A stretch of 45,796 bases of DNA from Clostridiales bacterium (GCA_004556345.1 SFHQ01000012.1:1-45796); one strand, 5' to 3'; shown: positions 21,497 through 30,278, numbered from the stretch's first letter. A program made the numbers and translations. The notes: generated by a model not told the origin, from the letters alone.

Positions 21497-22399
21497 ATGG
21501 GAAAATACGCGCCTGTCATCAAAACTGCCGAGTGCGGCAGCATGACCCGGGCTGCCCATGTGCTGGGCTACACCCAGCCAAGCCTTGGTTACATCATCAA
21601 CAACATCGAAAACGACTTGGGGGTCAAGCTCTTTTACCGGGACCAACGCGGGGTCACCCTCACAGAGACCGGCAGCGACCTGCTCAAGCTCATGCGGAAG
21701 ATCGAGGCCATGGAGGACGAGCTGCAAGAGGCCGCTCGCGTGAGCCAATGGGAGCTTTTGCGGGTGGGCATTTTTGCCGGGGTCTCGGCCCAGTGGATGC
21801 CGGAGATCCTGGAGGTCTTCTCCAAGACCTACCCGAAAGTCGTTGTGAAATTAGAAACGGAAAAAAATCCCCTGGCGGGCGAGCTGGCCCTGCGGGAGCA
21901 CCGCTTAGACTGCTGCTTCCACGGCACCAAGTGCCCCCCCGGCATGGAGCTCATCCCCCTATACAAAGACCCCTACTACCTGGTGGTCAGCAAGCACAGT
22001 CCCCTGGCCCTCCGGGGCAAGACCGCCGTGCTGGATCTGGCCGAGCACCAATCTCTCATCCCCACCAACGAGTGCGCCGAGCAGGACAGCGTAGCCCATC
22101 CGGTCTACGAGGCCTTTGCCAAGGCGGACCATCTGGCCTTCCAGCCCCAAGAAAACCAAATGGCCGTGGCCCTGGTGGAGCGGGGGCTTGGGATCTCTGT
22201 GCTGCCTGGCCTGGCCCTGCGGGACTGTCTGCCCGGGCGTCAGGTCCAGCTGCTCCCGCTGAAAGAGGGCTATGTCCGGGAAATCGGCCTGCTCTGCCCC
22301 CGTGAGACGGAGCGCTCCCCCCTGGCCAATGCCTTCCTCCGCATGACCCAGGAACAGGTGGAACTCTGGAAGCAGGAACACGACACCCCGCTCCTTTGA
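21497..22399 (+). CDS. LysR-family transcriptional regulator
   Basis: The protein has 300 residues; AGGAGG lies 10 nt before the ATG. The N-terminal winged helix carries the LysR pattern TAECGSMTRAAHVLGYTQPSLGYIINNIENDLGVKLFYRDQRGVTLTETG. The first helix is shorter than usual because translation begins at MGKYAPV. The effector-binding domain (about 90-290) is of the periplasmic-binding type, with QENQMAVALVERGLGISVLPGL near the end. It stands directly upstream of the ABC importer and in the same direction; the spacer between them holds an inverted repeat suited to LysR binding. Local activator or repressor of the importer is the best guess. Confidence 0.92.
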   Translation: MGKYAPVIKTAECGSMTRAAHVLGYTQPSLGYIINNIENDLGVKLFYRDQRGVTLTETGSDLLKLMRKIEAMEDELQEAARVSQWELLRVGIFAGVSAQWMPEILEVFSKTYPKVVVKLETEKNPLAGELALREHRLDCCFHGTKCPPGMELIPLYKDPYYLVVSKHSPLALRGKTAVLDLAEHQSLIPTNECAEQDSVAHPVYEAFAKADHLAFQPQENQMAVALVERGLGISVLPGLALRDCLPGRQVQLLPLKEGYVREIGLLCPRETERSPLANAFLRMTQEQVELWKQEHDTPLL

Positions 22400-22413
22400 T
22401 CCCGCCCCTTTGA

Positions 22414-22470
22414 TTTCCAGAAAATCACTGGAAATTTATACCTTATGTTATATAAGGAAACAACTGGAAA
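22414..22470. promoter_or_regulatory. Inverted repeats between LysR gene and ABC importer (candidate operator)
   Basis: TTTCCAG (22414-22420) and CTGGAAA (22428-22434) form a 7-7-7 inverted repeat with the T-N11-A character of LysR sites. A third CTGGAAA lies at 22464-22470, and a separate repeat CCTTAT-N5-ATAAGG sits between (22441-22457). All are 30-85 bp upstream of the importer's -35 box. Part could instead act as the LysR gene's terminator, but no T-run follows. Confidence 0.55.
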
Positions 22471-22498
22471 ATTTGACCCAAGCAAGCAACGTAGTCGG

Positions 22499-22527
22499 TT
22501 GACAATGACCACCGGATTCCATATAAT
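22499..22527 (+). promoter_or_regulatory. Strong sigma-A promoter of the ABC importer operon
   Basis: Perfect TTGACA (22499-22504), 17-nt spacer, perfect TATAAT (22522-22527). With consensus boxes, control is more likely by repression or roadblock than by a weak-promoter activator. Confidence 0.85.
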
Positions 22528-22568
22528 GGATGTACTTTGCCTTGCCGCCCCGGAAAGGAGGTCCTCCC

Positions 22569-23354
22569 ATGGCTTTGTTGGAGCTGACCAATGTCTCCGT
22601 TCGCTTTTCTCTCTCCAAAAAACGCCCGGACCTTGTGGCCCTGGACCGGTTCAGTCTCTCCGTGGAAAAGGGGGAGCTGGTGGCCCTGGTGGGGCCCTCC
22701 GGCTGCGGCAAGACCACCGCGCTGAACGTGTTGGCCGGCCAGGTCACCCCCTGCGCGGGGGAGGTCCGGCTGGCGGGCCAGCCGGTGAAGGGCGTGCTGC
22801 CCTCCGTGGGCTACATCTCCCAGGCCGACACCCTTCTCCCCTGGCGGACGGTCCTGGACAACGTGGCCCTGGCCATGGAGCTGCGGGGCGTCCCCAAGGC
22901 CCAGCGGCAGGAGGCGGCCCGGTCCCTCATGGCGCGGATGGGCCTGGCCGGCTTTGAGCACAGCTACCCCAGAGAACTCTCCGGCGGCATGAAAAAGCGG
23001 GCTGCCATCGCCCGCGTCCTGGCCATCGACCCGGATATCCTGATGATGGACGAGCCTTTTGCCCCTCTGGACGCCCTGACCCGGCAAAAGCTCCAGGACG
23101 ACATTTTATCCATCTGGGAGGCCACCGGCTGCACCATCCTCTACGTCACCCACGACCTGACCGAGGCCATCACGTTGGCCGACCGGGTGGTCCTGATGAG
23201 CGCCCGGCCCGGACGGGTGGTCCGGGAGTATCCCATCGACCTGCCCCGCCCCCGGCGGGTGATGGACGTAAAGTTCTCCCCCCGCTTCGTGGCGCTGGAA
23301 AAGACCCTGTGGCGGGATCTGGAGACCCAGCTGCGTCAGGAGGAAGCCCTATGA
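22569..23354 (+). CDS. ABC importer ATPase (SsuB/TauB/ThiZ-like)
   Basis: The protein has 261 residues; GGAGG precedes the ATG at 22569. Walker A GPSGCGKTT, Q-loop SQADTLLPWRTV (the W-R after the Q-loop is typical of nitrate/sulfonate/taurine importers), signature LSGGMKKRAAIARVL, Walker B ILMMDEPFAPLDALT and switch His in YVTHDLTEAI are all intact. It overlaps the permease start by 4 nt (ATGA). Together with the next two genes it forms a complete importer for a small organic or inorganic nutrient: sulfonate, nitrate-like anion, or thiamine/pyrimidine precursor. Substrate not resolvable from sequence. Confidence 0.92.
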   Translation: MALLELTNVSVRFSLSKKRPDLVALDRFSLSVEKGELVALVGPSGCGKTTALNVLAGQVTPCAGEVRLAGQPVKGVLPSVGYISQADTLLPWRTVLDNVALAMELRGVPKAQRQEAARSLMARMGLAGFEHSYPRELSGGMKKRAAIARVLAIDPDILMMDEPFAPLDALTRQKLQDDILSIWEATGCTILYVTHDLTEAITLADRVVLMSARPGRVVREYPIDLPRPRRVMDVKFSPRFVALEKTLWRDLETQLRQEEAL

Positions 23355-24115
23355 CCCCGAAAAAATCCCGTCTCAGCCCCGGTGTTTGGACGGTCCTCTG
23401 CCTGTTGCTGGCCCTGTGCCTGTGGGAGTGGGCCGCAGCCGCCGGGCACGTAAACGATTACTTTTTCAGCCGCCCCAGTGCGCTCTGGGCGGAGTTTTTG
23501 GAGCTGGTTTCCAGCGGTCTGCTGGCCAAGCACCTCTCCGTGACCTTGCAGGAGGCCGGGCTGGGCCTGCTCTTCGGCGGGCTGTTCGGCACCCTGGCCG
23601 GGCTGGGCCTGGGGCTGGCGCCCAGAGTCAGCCGCGCCCTCACCCCCCTGCTCACCGGGCTCAACGGTCTGCCTAAGCTGGCCTTGGGGCCGGTGTTCAT
23701 CATCTGGTTCGGCCTGGGCCTGCGGTCCAAAGTTATTATGTCGGCCCTGATGGTCTTTTTCATCTTCGTCTTCAACCTCTACACCGGCGTGCGGGGGGTG
23801 GACCCCGCCCTGCTGTCCGGCGTGCGCCTGCTGGGGGCCAGCCAAGGGCAGCTCCTCACCAAAGTGATCTGGCCCGCCTGCCTGCCCTGGCTGCTCACCA
23901 GCCTGCGGACCGGCCTGGGCCTGTCCCTCTCCGGGGCCATCGTGGGCGAGTATCTCGGCTCCACCAAAGGCATGGGCTGGCTGCTCTCGGCGGCGGGGGA
24001 TGTGTTCAACTCCACCCGTGTGCTCTGCTGCGTGCTGGTGTTGGTGGTGCTCATCATTGCCCTGGACGCCGTCGTCCACCTGCTGGAGTGGCGGCTGCTG
24101 CGCTGGCGAGGCTGA
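23351..24115 (+). CDS. ABC importer permease (SsuC/TauC/ThiX-like)
   Basis: The protein has 254 residues; the start MTPKKSRLSPGVW overlaps the ATPase gene by 4 nt. About six membrane segments are evident. The EAA-type coupling loop reads GVRLLGASQGQLLTKVIWPACLPWLLTSLRTGLGLSLSG, which matches the binding-protein-dependent transport permease family. The N-terminal WEWAAAAGHVNDYFFSRPSALWAEF is also typical of SsuC-like proteins. It transports the ligand delivered by the lipoprotein coded downstream. Confidence 0.92.
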   Translation: MTPKKSRLSPGVWTVLCLLLALCLWEWAAAAGHVNDYFFSRPSALWAEFLELVSSGLLAKHLSVTLQEAGLGLLFGGLFGTLAGLGLGLAPRVSRALTPLLTGLNGLPKLALGPVFIIWFGLGLRSKVIMSALMVFFIFVFNLYTGVRGVDPALLSGVRLLGASQGQLLTKVIWPACLPWLLTSLRTGLGLSLSGAIVGEYLGSTKGMGWLLSAAGDVFNSTRVLCCVLVLVVLIIALDAVVHLLEWRLLRWRG

Positions 24116-24197
24116 CCCCATCGCCCTTACATCCTGTATCATCGTCCGTTTTTACGGCTTATGATAAACATTTATTTTTTAGAAAAGGAGTATTCCC

Positions 24198-25283
24198 ATG
24201 AAGAAGCTACTTGCTCTGCTGCTGACCTGCGCGATGGTCTTATCTCTGGGCCTGCTGGCCGGCTGCGGCCAGACCGACCCCGGCGACGCCAACGGCGACA
24301 GCCAGTCTGCCGCCGAGACCGACGGCCAGAACACCGACACCAACACCGGCGACCTGGAAAAGATCGTCTTCACGGAGGATGTCCGCGGCTACCACTGGGC
24401 CCCCGCCTACCTGGCCCAGACCCTGGGTTATTTCAAGGAGGAAGGCCTGGACGCGGAGTTCCAAACCATCAAGGGCGGCGACGCCACTGCCCCCGTCCTG
24501 TCCGGCGACGCCCAGTTCTGCCTGAAGGGCGTGGAGACCAGCCTGATGGTCAATGAGGGGGGCCAGGGCATGAAGATCCTGCTCTCCACCACCCAGAAGT
24601 ATCCCTATCAGCTCATCGGTGCCACCAGCCAGTACAGCACGCTGGAGTCCCTGAAGGGCGGCGTGGTCGCCGGCGGTCTGAGCGTCAACAGCGGCCCCTA
24701 CACCTTCGCCAGAGCCTGCATGGCCAACGCCGGCTTCTCCGACGAGGATGTGACCATCACCCAGATGGCCAGCGCCGGCTATGCCGCCGCCATCCAGGCC
24801 GGTGAGCTCCAGGGTGCCGTGTCCACCAACCCCTGGTCTGCCAAGAAGCTGACCGACGCCGGCGGCGTGGTCATCATCGACGGCACCGACGGCCCCACCA
24901 TCAAGAAGATCATCGGCTCCGAGAGCTATGAGCTCTTCACCGTCATGACCTCCGACAACCTCATCGCCCAGAACCCTGAACTGGTCCAGAAGGCCGTGAA
25001 CGCCATGACCAAGGCCATCCAGTGGATGCAGACCGCCTCCGCCGAGGAGATCGCCCAGAACCTGCTGCCCTTGTTCGACGGCGCCGAGGAAGAGCTGCAG
25101 TATGACGCCTCCTACGACAAGGAGCACCACGTCTACACCACCGACGGCTACCACACCGAGTCCGGCTACGAGGCCGCCATCACCCTGACCAAGCTGGCCG
25201 GCGGCATCACCAAGGACCTGCCCGCAGACCAGACCTACGACGAGAGCTTCCTGGCCAACGCCTGGGAGACGCTGAACAAGTAA
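24198..25283 (+). CDS. ABC importer substrate-binding lipoprotein (SsuA/NMT1-THI5-like)
   Basis: The protein has 361 residues; AAAAGGAG precedes the ATG. The signal peptide ends in a lipobox, LLAGC, with the lipid-modified Cys at residue 23, followed by an Asp/Gly/Thr-rich linker. The mature domain begins VFTEDVRGYHWAPAYLAQTLGYFKEEGLDAEF. This is the standard opening of nitrate/sulfonate/taurine and THI5-like binding proteins, and LKGGVVAGGLSVNSGPY fits the same fold. It follows the permease by 82 nt and ends at a strong hairpin. No thiamine-pyrophosphate riboswitch is seen upstream of the operon, so a thiamine precursor is not favoured over other ligands. Confidence 0.9.
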   Translation: MKKLLALLLTCAMVLSLGLLAGCGQTDPGDANGDSQSAAETDGQNTDTNTGDLEKIVFTEDVRGYHWAPAYLAQTLGYFKEEGLDAEFQTIKGGDATAPVLSGDAQFCLKGVETSLMVNEGGQGMKILLSTTQKYPYQLIGATSQYSTLESLKGGVVAGGLSVNSGPYTFARACMANAGFSDEDVTITQMASAGYAAAIQAGELQGAVSTNPWSAKKLTDAGGVVIIDGTDGPTIKKIIGSESYELFTVMTSDNLIAQNPELVQKAVNAMTKAIQWMQTASAEEIAQNLLPLFDGAEEELQYDASYDKEHHVYTTDGYHTESGYEAAITLTKLAGGITKDLPADQTYDESFLANAWETLNK

Positions 25284-25298
25284 GCACCCCGTCTCTAT

Positions 25299-25336
25299 CC
25301 GGCAGGAGGAAGCCAGGTCTTCCCCCTGCCGGTCTT
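25299..25336 (+). terminator. Hairpin terminator after the ABC importer operon
   Basis: CCGGCAGG and CCTGCCGG (8-bp outer stem) enclose GGAAG/CTTCC, followed by TCTTGC. The T-run is short, so some read-through into mntP is possible. Confidence 0.65.
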
Positions 25337-25375
25337 GCATAGACTGCTCCCAGAAAGACTGGCAGAAAGGCTGGG

Positions 25376-25942
25376 ATGCGTATGGGAACTGCGGAACTGT
25401 TTCTTTTGGCGGTGGGCCTGTCGATGGATGCCCTGGCCGTGGCCCTGTGCAAGGGGCTGGCCCTGGGAAAGCTGGACCTGGGCCGCGCCCTGTGGGTGGG
25501 CCTTTGGTTCGGGGGCTTTCAGGGGCTTATGCCCTTGGCGGGCTGGGCCTTGGGGGCCGGGTTTGCCCGGTCGATCGCGGCCATTGACCACTGGGTCGCC
25601 TTTCTTCTGCTGGGCTGGCTGGGGGGCAATATGCTCTGCACGGCCCGCGCCGACGAACCGGAAGACAGCAGCGCCGCCCTGGACCTGCGGGCCATGCTCC
25701 CCCTGGCCGTCGCCACCAGCATCGACGCCCTGGCCGTTGGCATCACGTTCGCCTTTCTGGACGTGGCCATTCTGCCCTCGGCAGGCTTGATCGCTTTGAC
25801 CACCTTCGTTCTCTCTGCCCTGGGCGTGGCCCTGGGCAGCCTATGCGGCCAGAAATTGCAGGCCCATGCCAAAGCCCTGGGGGGCGGTATCCTCATCCTC
25901 CTGGGCATCAAGATCCTCTTGGAACACTTAGGTGTGTTCTAA
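25376..25942 (+). CDS. mntP: MntP-type manganese efflux pump
   Basis: The protein has 188 residues. The start ATG at 25376 follows AAAGG; an in-frame ATG two codons later is possible. Six membrane segments in two similar halves, each opening with the family motif: VGLSMDALAVALCKG in the first and VATSIDALAVGITFAF in the second. The paired Asp residues are those known to be needed for Mn export in MntP/YebN. The protein protects the cell from excess manganese. No yybP-ykoY manganese riboswitch is recognisable in the about 90 nt before it. It lies between the importer operon and an SLH protein gene, with no obvious shared task. Confidence 0.92.
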   Translation: MRMGTAELFLLAVGLSMDALAVALCKGLALGKLDLGRALWVGLWFGGFQGLMPLAGWALGAGFARSIAAIDHWVAFLLLGWLGGNMLCTARADEPEDSSAALDLRAMLPLAVATSIDALAVGITFAFLDVAILPSAGLIALTTFVLSALGVALGSLCGQKLQAHAKALGGGILILLGIKILLEHLGVF

Positions 25943-25970
25943 CCCGCGCACGATAACAAGGAGAACCCCC

Positions 25971-27023
25971 ATGAAAAAAGCACTGTCCCTTTTCCTGGCC
26001 CTGGTCCTGTGCCTGAGCCTCTCCCTCCCCGCTCTGGCGGCCGCCCCCACCGACGCCGACCAGGAAAACGCCGCCTGGACCCTCTATCACATGGGCCTCT
26101 TCCAAGGCACCGACACCGACAAAGAGGGCTTCCCCGTCTTCTCCCTCTCCGACGCCCCCACCCGCGCCCAAGGCGTGACCATGCTGGTGCGTCTGCTGGG
26201 CCAGGAGAAGGCCGCTCTGGAAGGCACGTGGAGCACCCCCTTCACCGATGTCCCCGAATGGGCCCAGCCCTATGTCGGCTATGCCTACGAAAAGGGCCTG
26301 ACCAACGGCACCAGCGAGACGACCTTCTCCGCCGGCAAGACCCTCTCCGCCACGGAATACCTGACCCTGGTCCTCCGGGCCTTGGGCTATGATTCCGCCT
26401 CTGACTTCGCCTGGGATTCCGCCTGGACCCTCACCGACAAGCTGGGCATCACGAACCAGATCTATTCCGCCGCCACCACGACCTTCCTCCGGGGCGATGT
26501 CGCCTGGGTCTCCGCCCAGGCTCTGAGCGCCAAGGAAAAGGGCAGCGACAAGACCCTGGCCGACACCCTGGCCGCCCAGGGCATCCGGGATAACAACAGC
26601 CGCTGCGTCTGGAAGGAAGACTGCGTCACCGTCCAGAAGGACAAGCTGGTCTTCTCCTTCGCCGCCACCAAGGACAGCAAGGAGACCTACACCAACTTTG
26701 AGGTGACCTCCGCCACCGCCAACGGCGTCGCCTGCAAAATTGAGCAGTATAGCACCCCCGCCAAGGTCAAGGAGCAGTGCCGCAAGATCAGCCGCCGGGA
26801 GGACGTGACCGTCACCCTGCCCGATGCCTTCGCCCTGGTCTACCTCAGCTACGATGAGGCCGCCGCCAAGGACGCCGCCACCGAAACCGTCACCGCCCAC
26901 CAGGGCACCTACCCCGTCATCACCCTCAAGCTCCACTGCACCGGTACCCTGAAGGACGGCACCAAGGTCACGGAGCTGGTGAGCATGAACTATTACGTCG
27001 ATAACTACACCGGCTATTACTGA
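25971..27023 (+). CDS. Secreted SLH-domain protein with unrecognised C-terminal domain
   Basis: The protein has 350 residues; AAGGAGAACCCCC precedes the ATG. The signal peptide (about residues 1-23) ends in LPALA-AA. Residues about 30-190 contain SLH-type repeats (WTLYHMGLFQGTD..., FTDVPEWAQPYVGYAYEKGLTNGTSETTFSAGKTLSATEYLTLVLRALGY), which bind pyruvylated wall polymers and hold the protein on the cell surface. The remaining about 150 residues form a beta-rich, Cys-containing domain (DKLVFSFAATKDSKETYTNFEV...) I cannot assign. It precedes a second SLH protein, from which it is separated by a terminator. Confidence 0.85.
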   Translation: MKKALSLFLALVLCLSLSLPALAAAPTDADQENAAWTLYHMGLFQGTDTDKEGFPVFSLSDAPTRAQGVTMLVRLLGQEKAALEGTWSTPFTDVPEWAQPYVGYAYEKGLTNGTSETTFSAGKTLSATEYLTLVLRALGYDSASDFAWDSAWTLTDKLGITNQIYSAATTTFLRGDVAWVSAQALSAKEKGSDKTLADTLAAQGIRDNNSRCVWKEDCVTVQKDKLVFSFAATKDSKETYTNFEVTSATANGVACKIEQYSTPAKVKEQCRKISRREDVTVTLPDAFALVYLSYDEAAAKDAATETVTAHQGTYPVITLKLHCTGTLKDGTKVTELVSMNYYVDNYTGYY

Positions 27024-27096
27024 GCTGTTTCGACAAGGTATCCAAATCCGGTCTTTGATTTTTGTGCATCTTTTTTGAATTTCTGTGTCCCATTTT

Positions 27097-27146
27097 GCCC
27101 CGCTCCTGCGTTCTTAGAATAGAACGGCAGGGGCGGGGCTGTTTTA
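27097..27146 (+). terminator. Intrinsic terminator after the first SLH gene
   Basis: GCCCCGC...CCTGC pairs with GCAGG...GCGGGGC around an inner GTTCT/AGAAC pairing, followed by TGTTTTA. Confidence 0.8.
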
Positions 27147-27162
27147 CTTCGCCGCCGTTCCC

Positions 27163-27191
27163 TTTACTCCCCTGGGAAATTATGTTATACT
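27163..27191 (+). promoter_or_regulatory. Promoter of the large SLH / glycosidase gene
   Basis: TTTACT (27163-27168), 17-nt spacer, TATACT (27186-27191), 57 nt upstream of the start codon. Confidence 0.65.
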
Positions 27192-27248
27192 GGCCCCGAC
27201 CCAACCAACTCCGATGCGTTCCCGCATCCCGACAAAGGAGAATCCCCT

Positions 27249-30200
27249 ATGAAATCGTTTCTGCGCCGCGCTGCCGCCCTGATCCTGGGGGCCGCGACCC
27301 TGTGCTCCTCGGCCCTGGCTTCGGAAGCCCTGGGCAGCCGTATCTATTCCTACACCTTAGACATCTGCGACCGGACCACCCTGACCCGCGAGGTCATGTG
27401 GTCGGCCTCTAAGTCCGACCTGCGGACGGAAAACTATGTGACCTACACCCCCTCCTCCAGCGTCTCCCCCGTGGTGAGCTACGGCTCCAACGTGGTGGAC
27501 AAGCAGACGGTCTACTCCATGGCCAAGGGCCTGGAGCGGGGCGGGGAACGGGTCCTCAGCGGCATCAACGGCGATTACTTCGTCATGGCCACCGGCGACC
27601 CCCTGGGGCTCGTGGTGACGGACGGCGTGCTGCGCTCCTCCGCCTCTTACTTAAACGCCCTGGGCTTCAATGCCGACGGCTCCGCCGTCATCGGCACGCC
27701 TAACCTCTCCCTCATGGCGGCCTTCAAGGGCAACAACCTGAAGATCGCGGACATCAACAAGATCCGCACCGCCAACGGCTTCTACCTCTTCACCGACGAC
27801 TTCGCCTCCACCACCAAAAACACCCAGGCAGGCGTGGACGTGATCCTGGCCCCCAACACCGAGGGCCAGGAGCTGAAGATCGGCACCACCGTCTCCTGCA
27901 CCGTAGAGGAGGTCATTGAGGCCAAAGGGGCCACCAGCATCCCCCAGGGCAAGTTCGTCATGTCCATCTCGAACAAGGCCGGGGAATGGCTGCAAGAGAC
28001 CATCCGCTCTCTGGAAGTGGGCGATACAGTCGACCTGTCCATCTCCAGCGAGGACACCCGCTGGAACAAGGTGGTCGACGCCGTGGGTGCCATGCATTGG
28101 ATCCTGAGGGACGGCATCGTCGATTCCTCCATCTCCGACGGCACCGCCGCTCCCCGCACCGCCGTGGGCGTGAAGCCCGACGGCAGCGTGATCTTCTACA
28201 CCATCGACGGCCGCCAGAAGGGCCTGAGCATCGGGGCCACCATCCAGATGGTCGCCCAACGCCTGAAGGAACTGGGCTGCCAGAACGCTGTCCTGCTGGA
28301 CGGCGGCGGCTCGACCACCCTGGTCTCCACCTATCCTGACTACGGCACGTCCTCCAGCGTAAACAGCCCCTCGGAGGGGACCCCTCGCTCGGTCTCCAAC
28401 GCCATCTTCCTGGTCTCCAACCTGAAGGCCACCGGCAAGGCCGGCTCCCTCTACGTCACGCCCAAAAGCCTGACCCTGATGCCCGGCGCTTCCACCCAGT
28501 GCGTGGCCACCGCCGTGGACACCGGCTGGTGGCCCATGAGCAGCCTGCCCGGCGCCGTCACCTGGTCCGCCGCCGAAGGCTCCGTGACCACAGACGGCAC
28601 CTTCACCGCCCCGCAGAAGGCCGGGGTCTACACCGTGACCGCCGAGAGCGGCGGCGTGAAGGGCAGCACAAACATCACCGTCTTGCAGCCCACCGCCATT
28701 TACGTCACCAACCAAGCCACCAAGAAAAACGTCTCCACCCTGACCCTCGCCCCCGGCCAGAGCGTGGACCTGGCTGCCGCCGCGGCCTACCGCTCCGTTG
28801 GCCTCACCGGCAGCGACAGCTGCTTCACCTGGACGGCAGACGAGGCCATCGGCAGCATCACCCAGGACGGCAAATTCACCGCCGGGCCCAACACCGCCAC
28901 CGGCAAGATCAAGGTCTCCTCCGGCAGCTACGCCGTGACCATCGCTGTCTCCGTCAGCGCCCCCACCCGCTACACCCTGCTGGACGGCTTCGAGGGCACC
29001 ACCCCCGGCTTCACCGCCAAGGGCGGCACCGTCAGCTTGGACACCGCCCAGGTCAAATACGGCAAGCAGAGCCTCAAGCTGGCCTATCAGGACGGGGCTT
29101 CTGTGGCCCTCTCCTCCCCCCGCACGCTGGCTGAGACGGACCGCTACGTCTCCCTGTGGGTCTACGGCGATCAGTCCGGTTCCATCGTCTCCGCTGCCTT
29201 CGCCTATGCCGACGGCACCCCCGTCACCCAGTCGCTGACCACCCTGAGCTTCTCCGGCTGGAAGCAGGTCACCGCCGCCGTACCGGAAAACGCCACGACC
29301 TTTACCGGTTTCTCCGTGGCCGCCTCGAAGCACGGCACCACCTGGCTGGACCAAGTGGTCTTCTCCAACGAAGCCCAGTGGGACAGCACCGCTCCCTCGG
29401 TGGACCTCACGGTCCGGGGGCAGACTGTCACGGCCACGACCCTGGATGATATTTCCGGCTCCCTCACCGCCAAGCAGATCAGCCTGACCCTGGACGGCCA
29501 GCCCGTGGACTTCACCTGGAAGGCCAACGGGACCTTGAGCGCCACCCTGCCCGCCCTGGGCACCAGCAGCCACCAGGTCAGCCTGACTGTCTCCGACGCC
29601 TGCGGCAACCTGGCCCGGAAGAGCGTCACGATCTCCGGCACCGCCGCCACCCGCTTCGCCGATATGCAGAAGCACTGGGCCAGCACCTACACCACCCCCC
29701 TGAACGACAAGGGCATCATCTCCGGAGTCACGGCAAACGGAAAGACCAACTTCCTGCCTGACCAGAAGATCACCCGCGGCGACTTCGCCCTGATGACGGC
29801 CAACTGGCTGGGCCTGGACTTGAGCCGCTATGCCGGCGTCTCCCTGCCCTATGCCGACGCCGCCTCCATCCCCAAGTGGGATGAGAACGCCGTGAAAGCC
29901 CTCTATGCCGAGGGCATCATGCAGGGCAGCAAAGCCGGTGACGGCAGCCTGCGGGCCAACGCCAAGGCCTCCATCACCCGCGCCGAGGCCATGACCATTT
30001 TGGGCCGCATCCTGCCCCAGGGCTACCCCCAGGCCAGCCTCACCGCTTTCTCGGACGCCGCTTCCGTCCCCAGTTGGTCCAAGGACTATGTGGCCACGCT
30101 CGTGGAGCTGAAGGTCGTGGGTGGTTCCAACGGAAAGCTCGACCCCAACGCCTCCGTCACCCGCGCCGAAGTGGCCAAAATGCTTTTCACTTTGTGGTGA
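27249..30200 (+). CDS. Cell-surface phosphodiester glycosidase (NAGPA-like) with Ig-like and SLH domains
   Basis: The protein has 983 residues; AAAGGAG precedes the ATG. Signal peptide about 1-25. Residues about 90-395 form a phosphodiester glycosidase domain: GINGDYF, ILRDG, the block PRTAVGVKPDGSVIFYTIDG and the hallmark LGCQNAVLLDGGGSTTL. Relatives remove sugar from phosphodiester-linked glycans, such as the uncovering enzyme and bacterial surface-glycan proteins. Next come Ig-like/Big-type repeats (about 400-575), a carbohydrate-binding-like beta domain (about 580-710), another beta domain, and two to three SLH repeats at the end (FADMQKHWASTYTTPLNDKGIISG..., YADAASIPKWDENAVKALYAEGIMQG). 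The enzyme is thus displayed on the wall; likely substrates are teichoic-acid-like or pyruvylated wall glycans (inference). Confidence 0.9.
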   Translation: MKSFLRRAAALILGAATLCSSALASEALGSRIYSYTLDICDRTTLTREVMWSASKSDLRTENYVTYTPSSSVSPVVSYGSNVVDKQTVYSMAKGLERGGERVLSGINGDYFVMATGDPLGLVVTDGVLRSSASYLNALGFNADGSAVIGTPNLSLMAAFKGNNLKIADINKIRTANGFYLFTDDFASTTKNTQAGVDVILAPNTEGQELKIGTTVSCTVEEVIEAKGATSIPQGKFVMSISNKAGEWLQETIRSLEVGDTVDLSISSEDTRWNKVVDAVGAMHWILRDGIVDSSISDGTAAPRTAVGVKPDGSVIFYTIDGRQKGLSIGATIQMVAQRLKELGCQNAVLLDGGGSTTLVSTYPDYGTSSSVNSPSEGTPRSVSNAIFLVSNLKATGKAGSLYVTPKSLTLMPGASTQCVATAVDTGWWPMSSLPGAVTWSAAEGSVTTDGTFTAPQKAGVYTVTAESGGVKGSTNITVLQPTAIYVTNQATKKNVSTLTLAPGQSVDLAAAAAYRSVGLTGSDSCFTWTADEAIGSITQDGKFTAGPNTATGKIKVSSGSYAVTIAVSVSAPTRYTLLDGFEGTTPGFTAKGGTVSLDTAQVKYGKQSLKLAYQDGASVALSSPRTLAETDRYVSLWVYGDQSGSIVSAAFAYADGTPVTQSLTTLSFSGWKQVTAAVPENATTFTGFSVAASKHGTTWLDQVVFSNEAQWDSTAPSVDLTVRGQTVTATTLDDISGSLTAKQISLTLDGQPVDFTWKANGTLSATLPALGTSSHQVSLTVSDACGNLARKSVTISGTAATRFADMQKHWASTYTTPLNDKGIISGVTANGKTNFLPDQKITRGDFALMTANWLGLDLSRYAGVSLPYADAASIPKWDENAVKALYAEGIMQGSKAGDGSLRANAKASITRAEAMTILGRILPQGYPQASLTAFSDAASVPSWSKDYVATLVELKVVGGSNGKLDPNASVTRAEVAKMLFTLW

Positions 30201-30249
30201 TATGCCCTTGATTTTGCAGGGTTTTTCCCCTTTTTTGTAGCAAACCCCC

Positions 30250-30278
30250 TTGCAAATCGTAGCATCTTATGGTATGAT
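30250..30278 (+). promoter_or_regulatory. Sigma-A promoter of secG
   Basis: TTGCAA (30250-30255), 17-nt spacer, TATGAT (30273-30278). The leader to secG is about 95 nt and contains a small TCTTTCC-CTGC-GGAAAGA hairpin. Confidence 0.7.

Noticed and set aside
22400..22568. Thiamine-pyrophosphate riboswitch before the THI5-like importer
   Set aside because: No CUGAGA or ACCUGA/GGAU core is found in the leader.
25284..25375. yybP-ykoY manganese riboswitch before mntP
   Set aside because: The interval is too short and is filled by the importer's terminator hairpin; the conserved loops are absent.
27651..29675. 674-codon open frame antisense to the SLH/glycosidase gene, and similar long antisense frames at 15303-16988, 17945-19357, 19448-21076 and 40020-41759
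   Set aside because: All are GC-rich mirror frames of well-supported genes, with Gly/Ala/His/Asp-rich composition and no recognisable domains.
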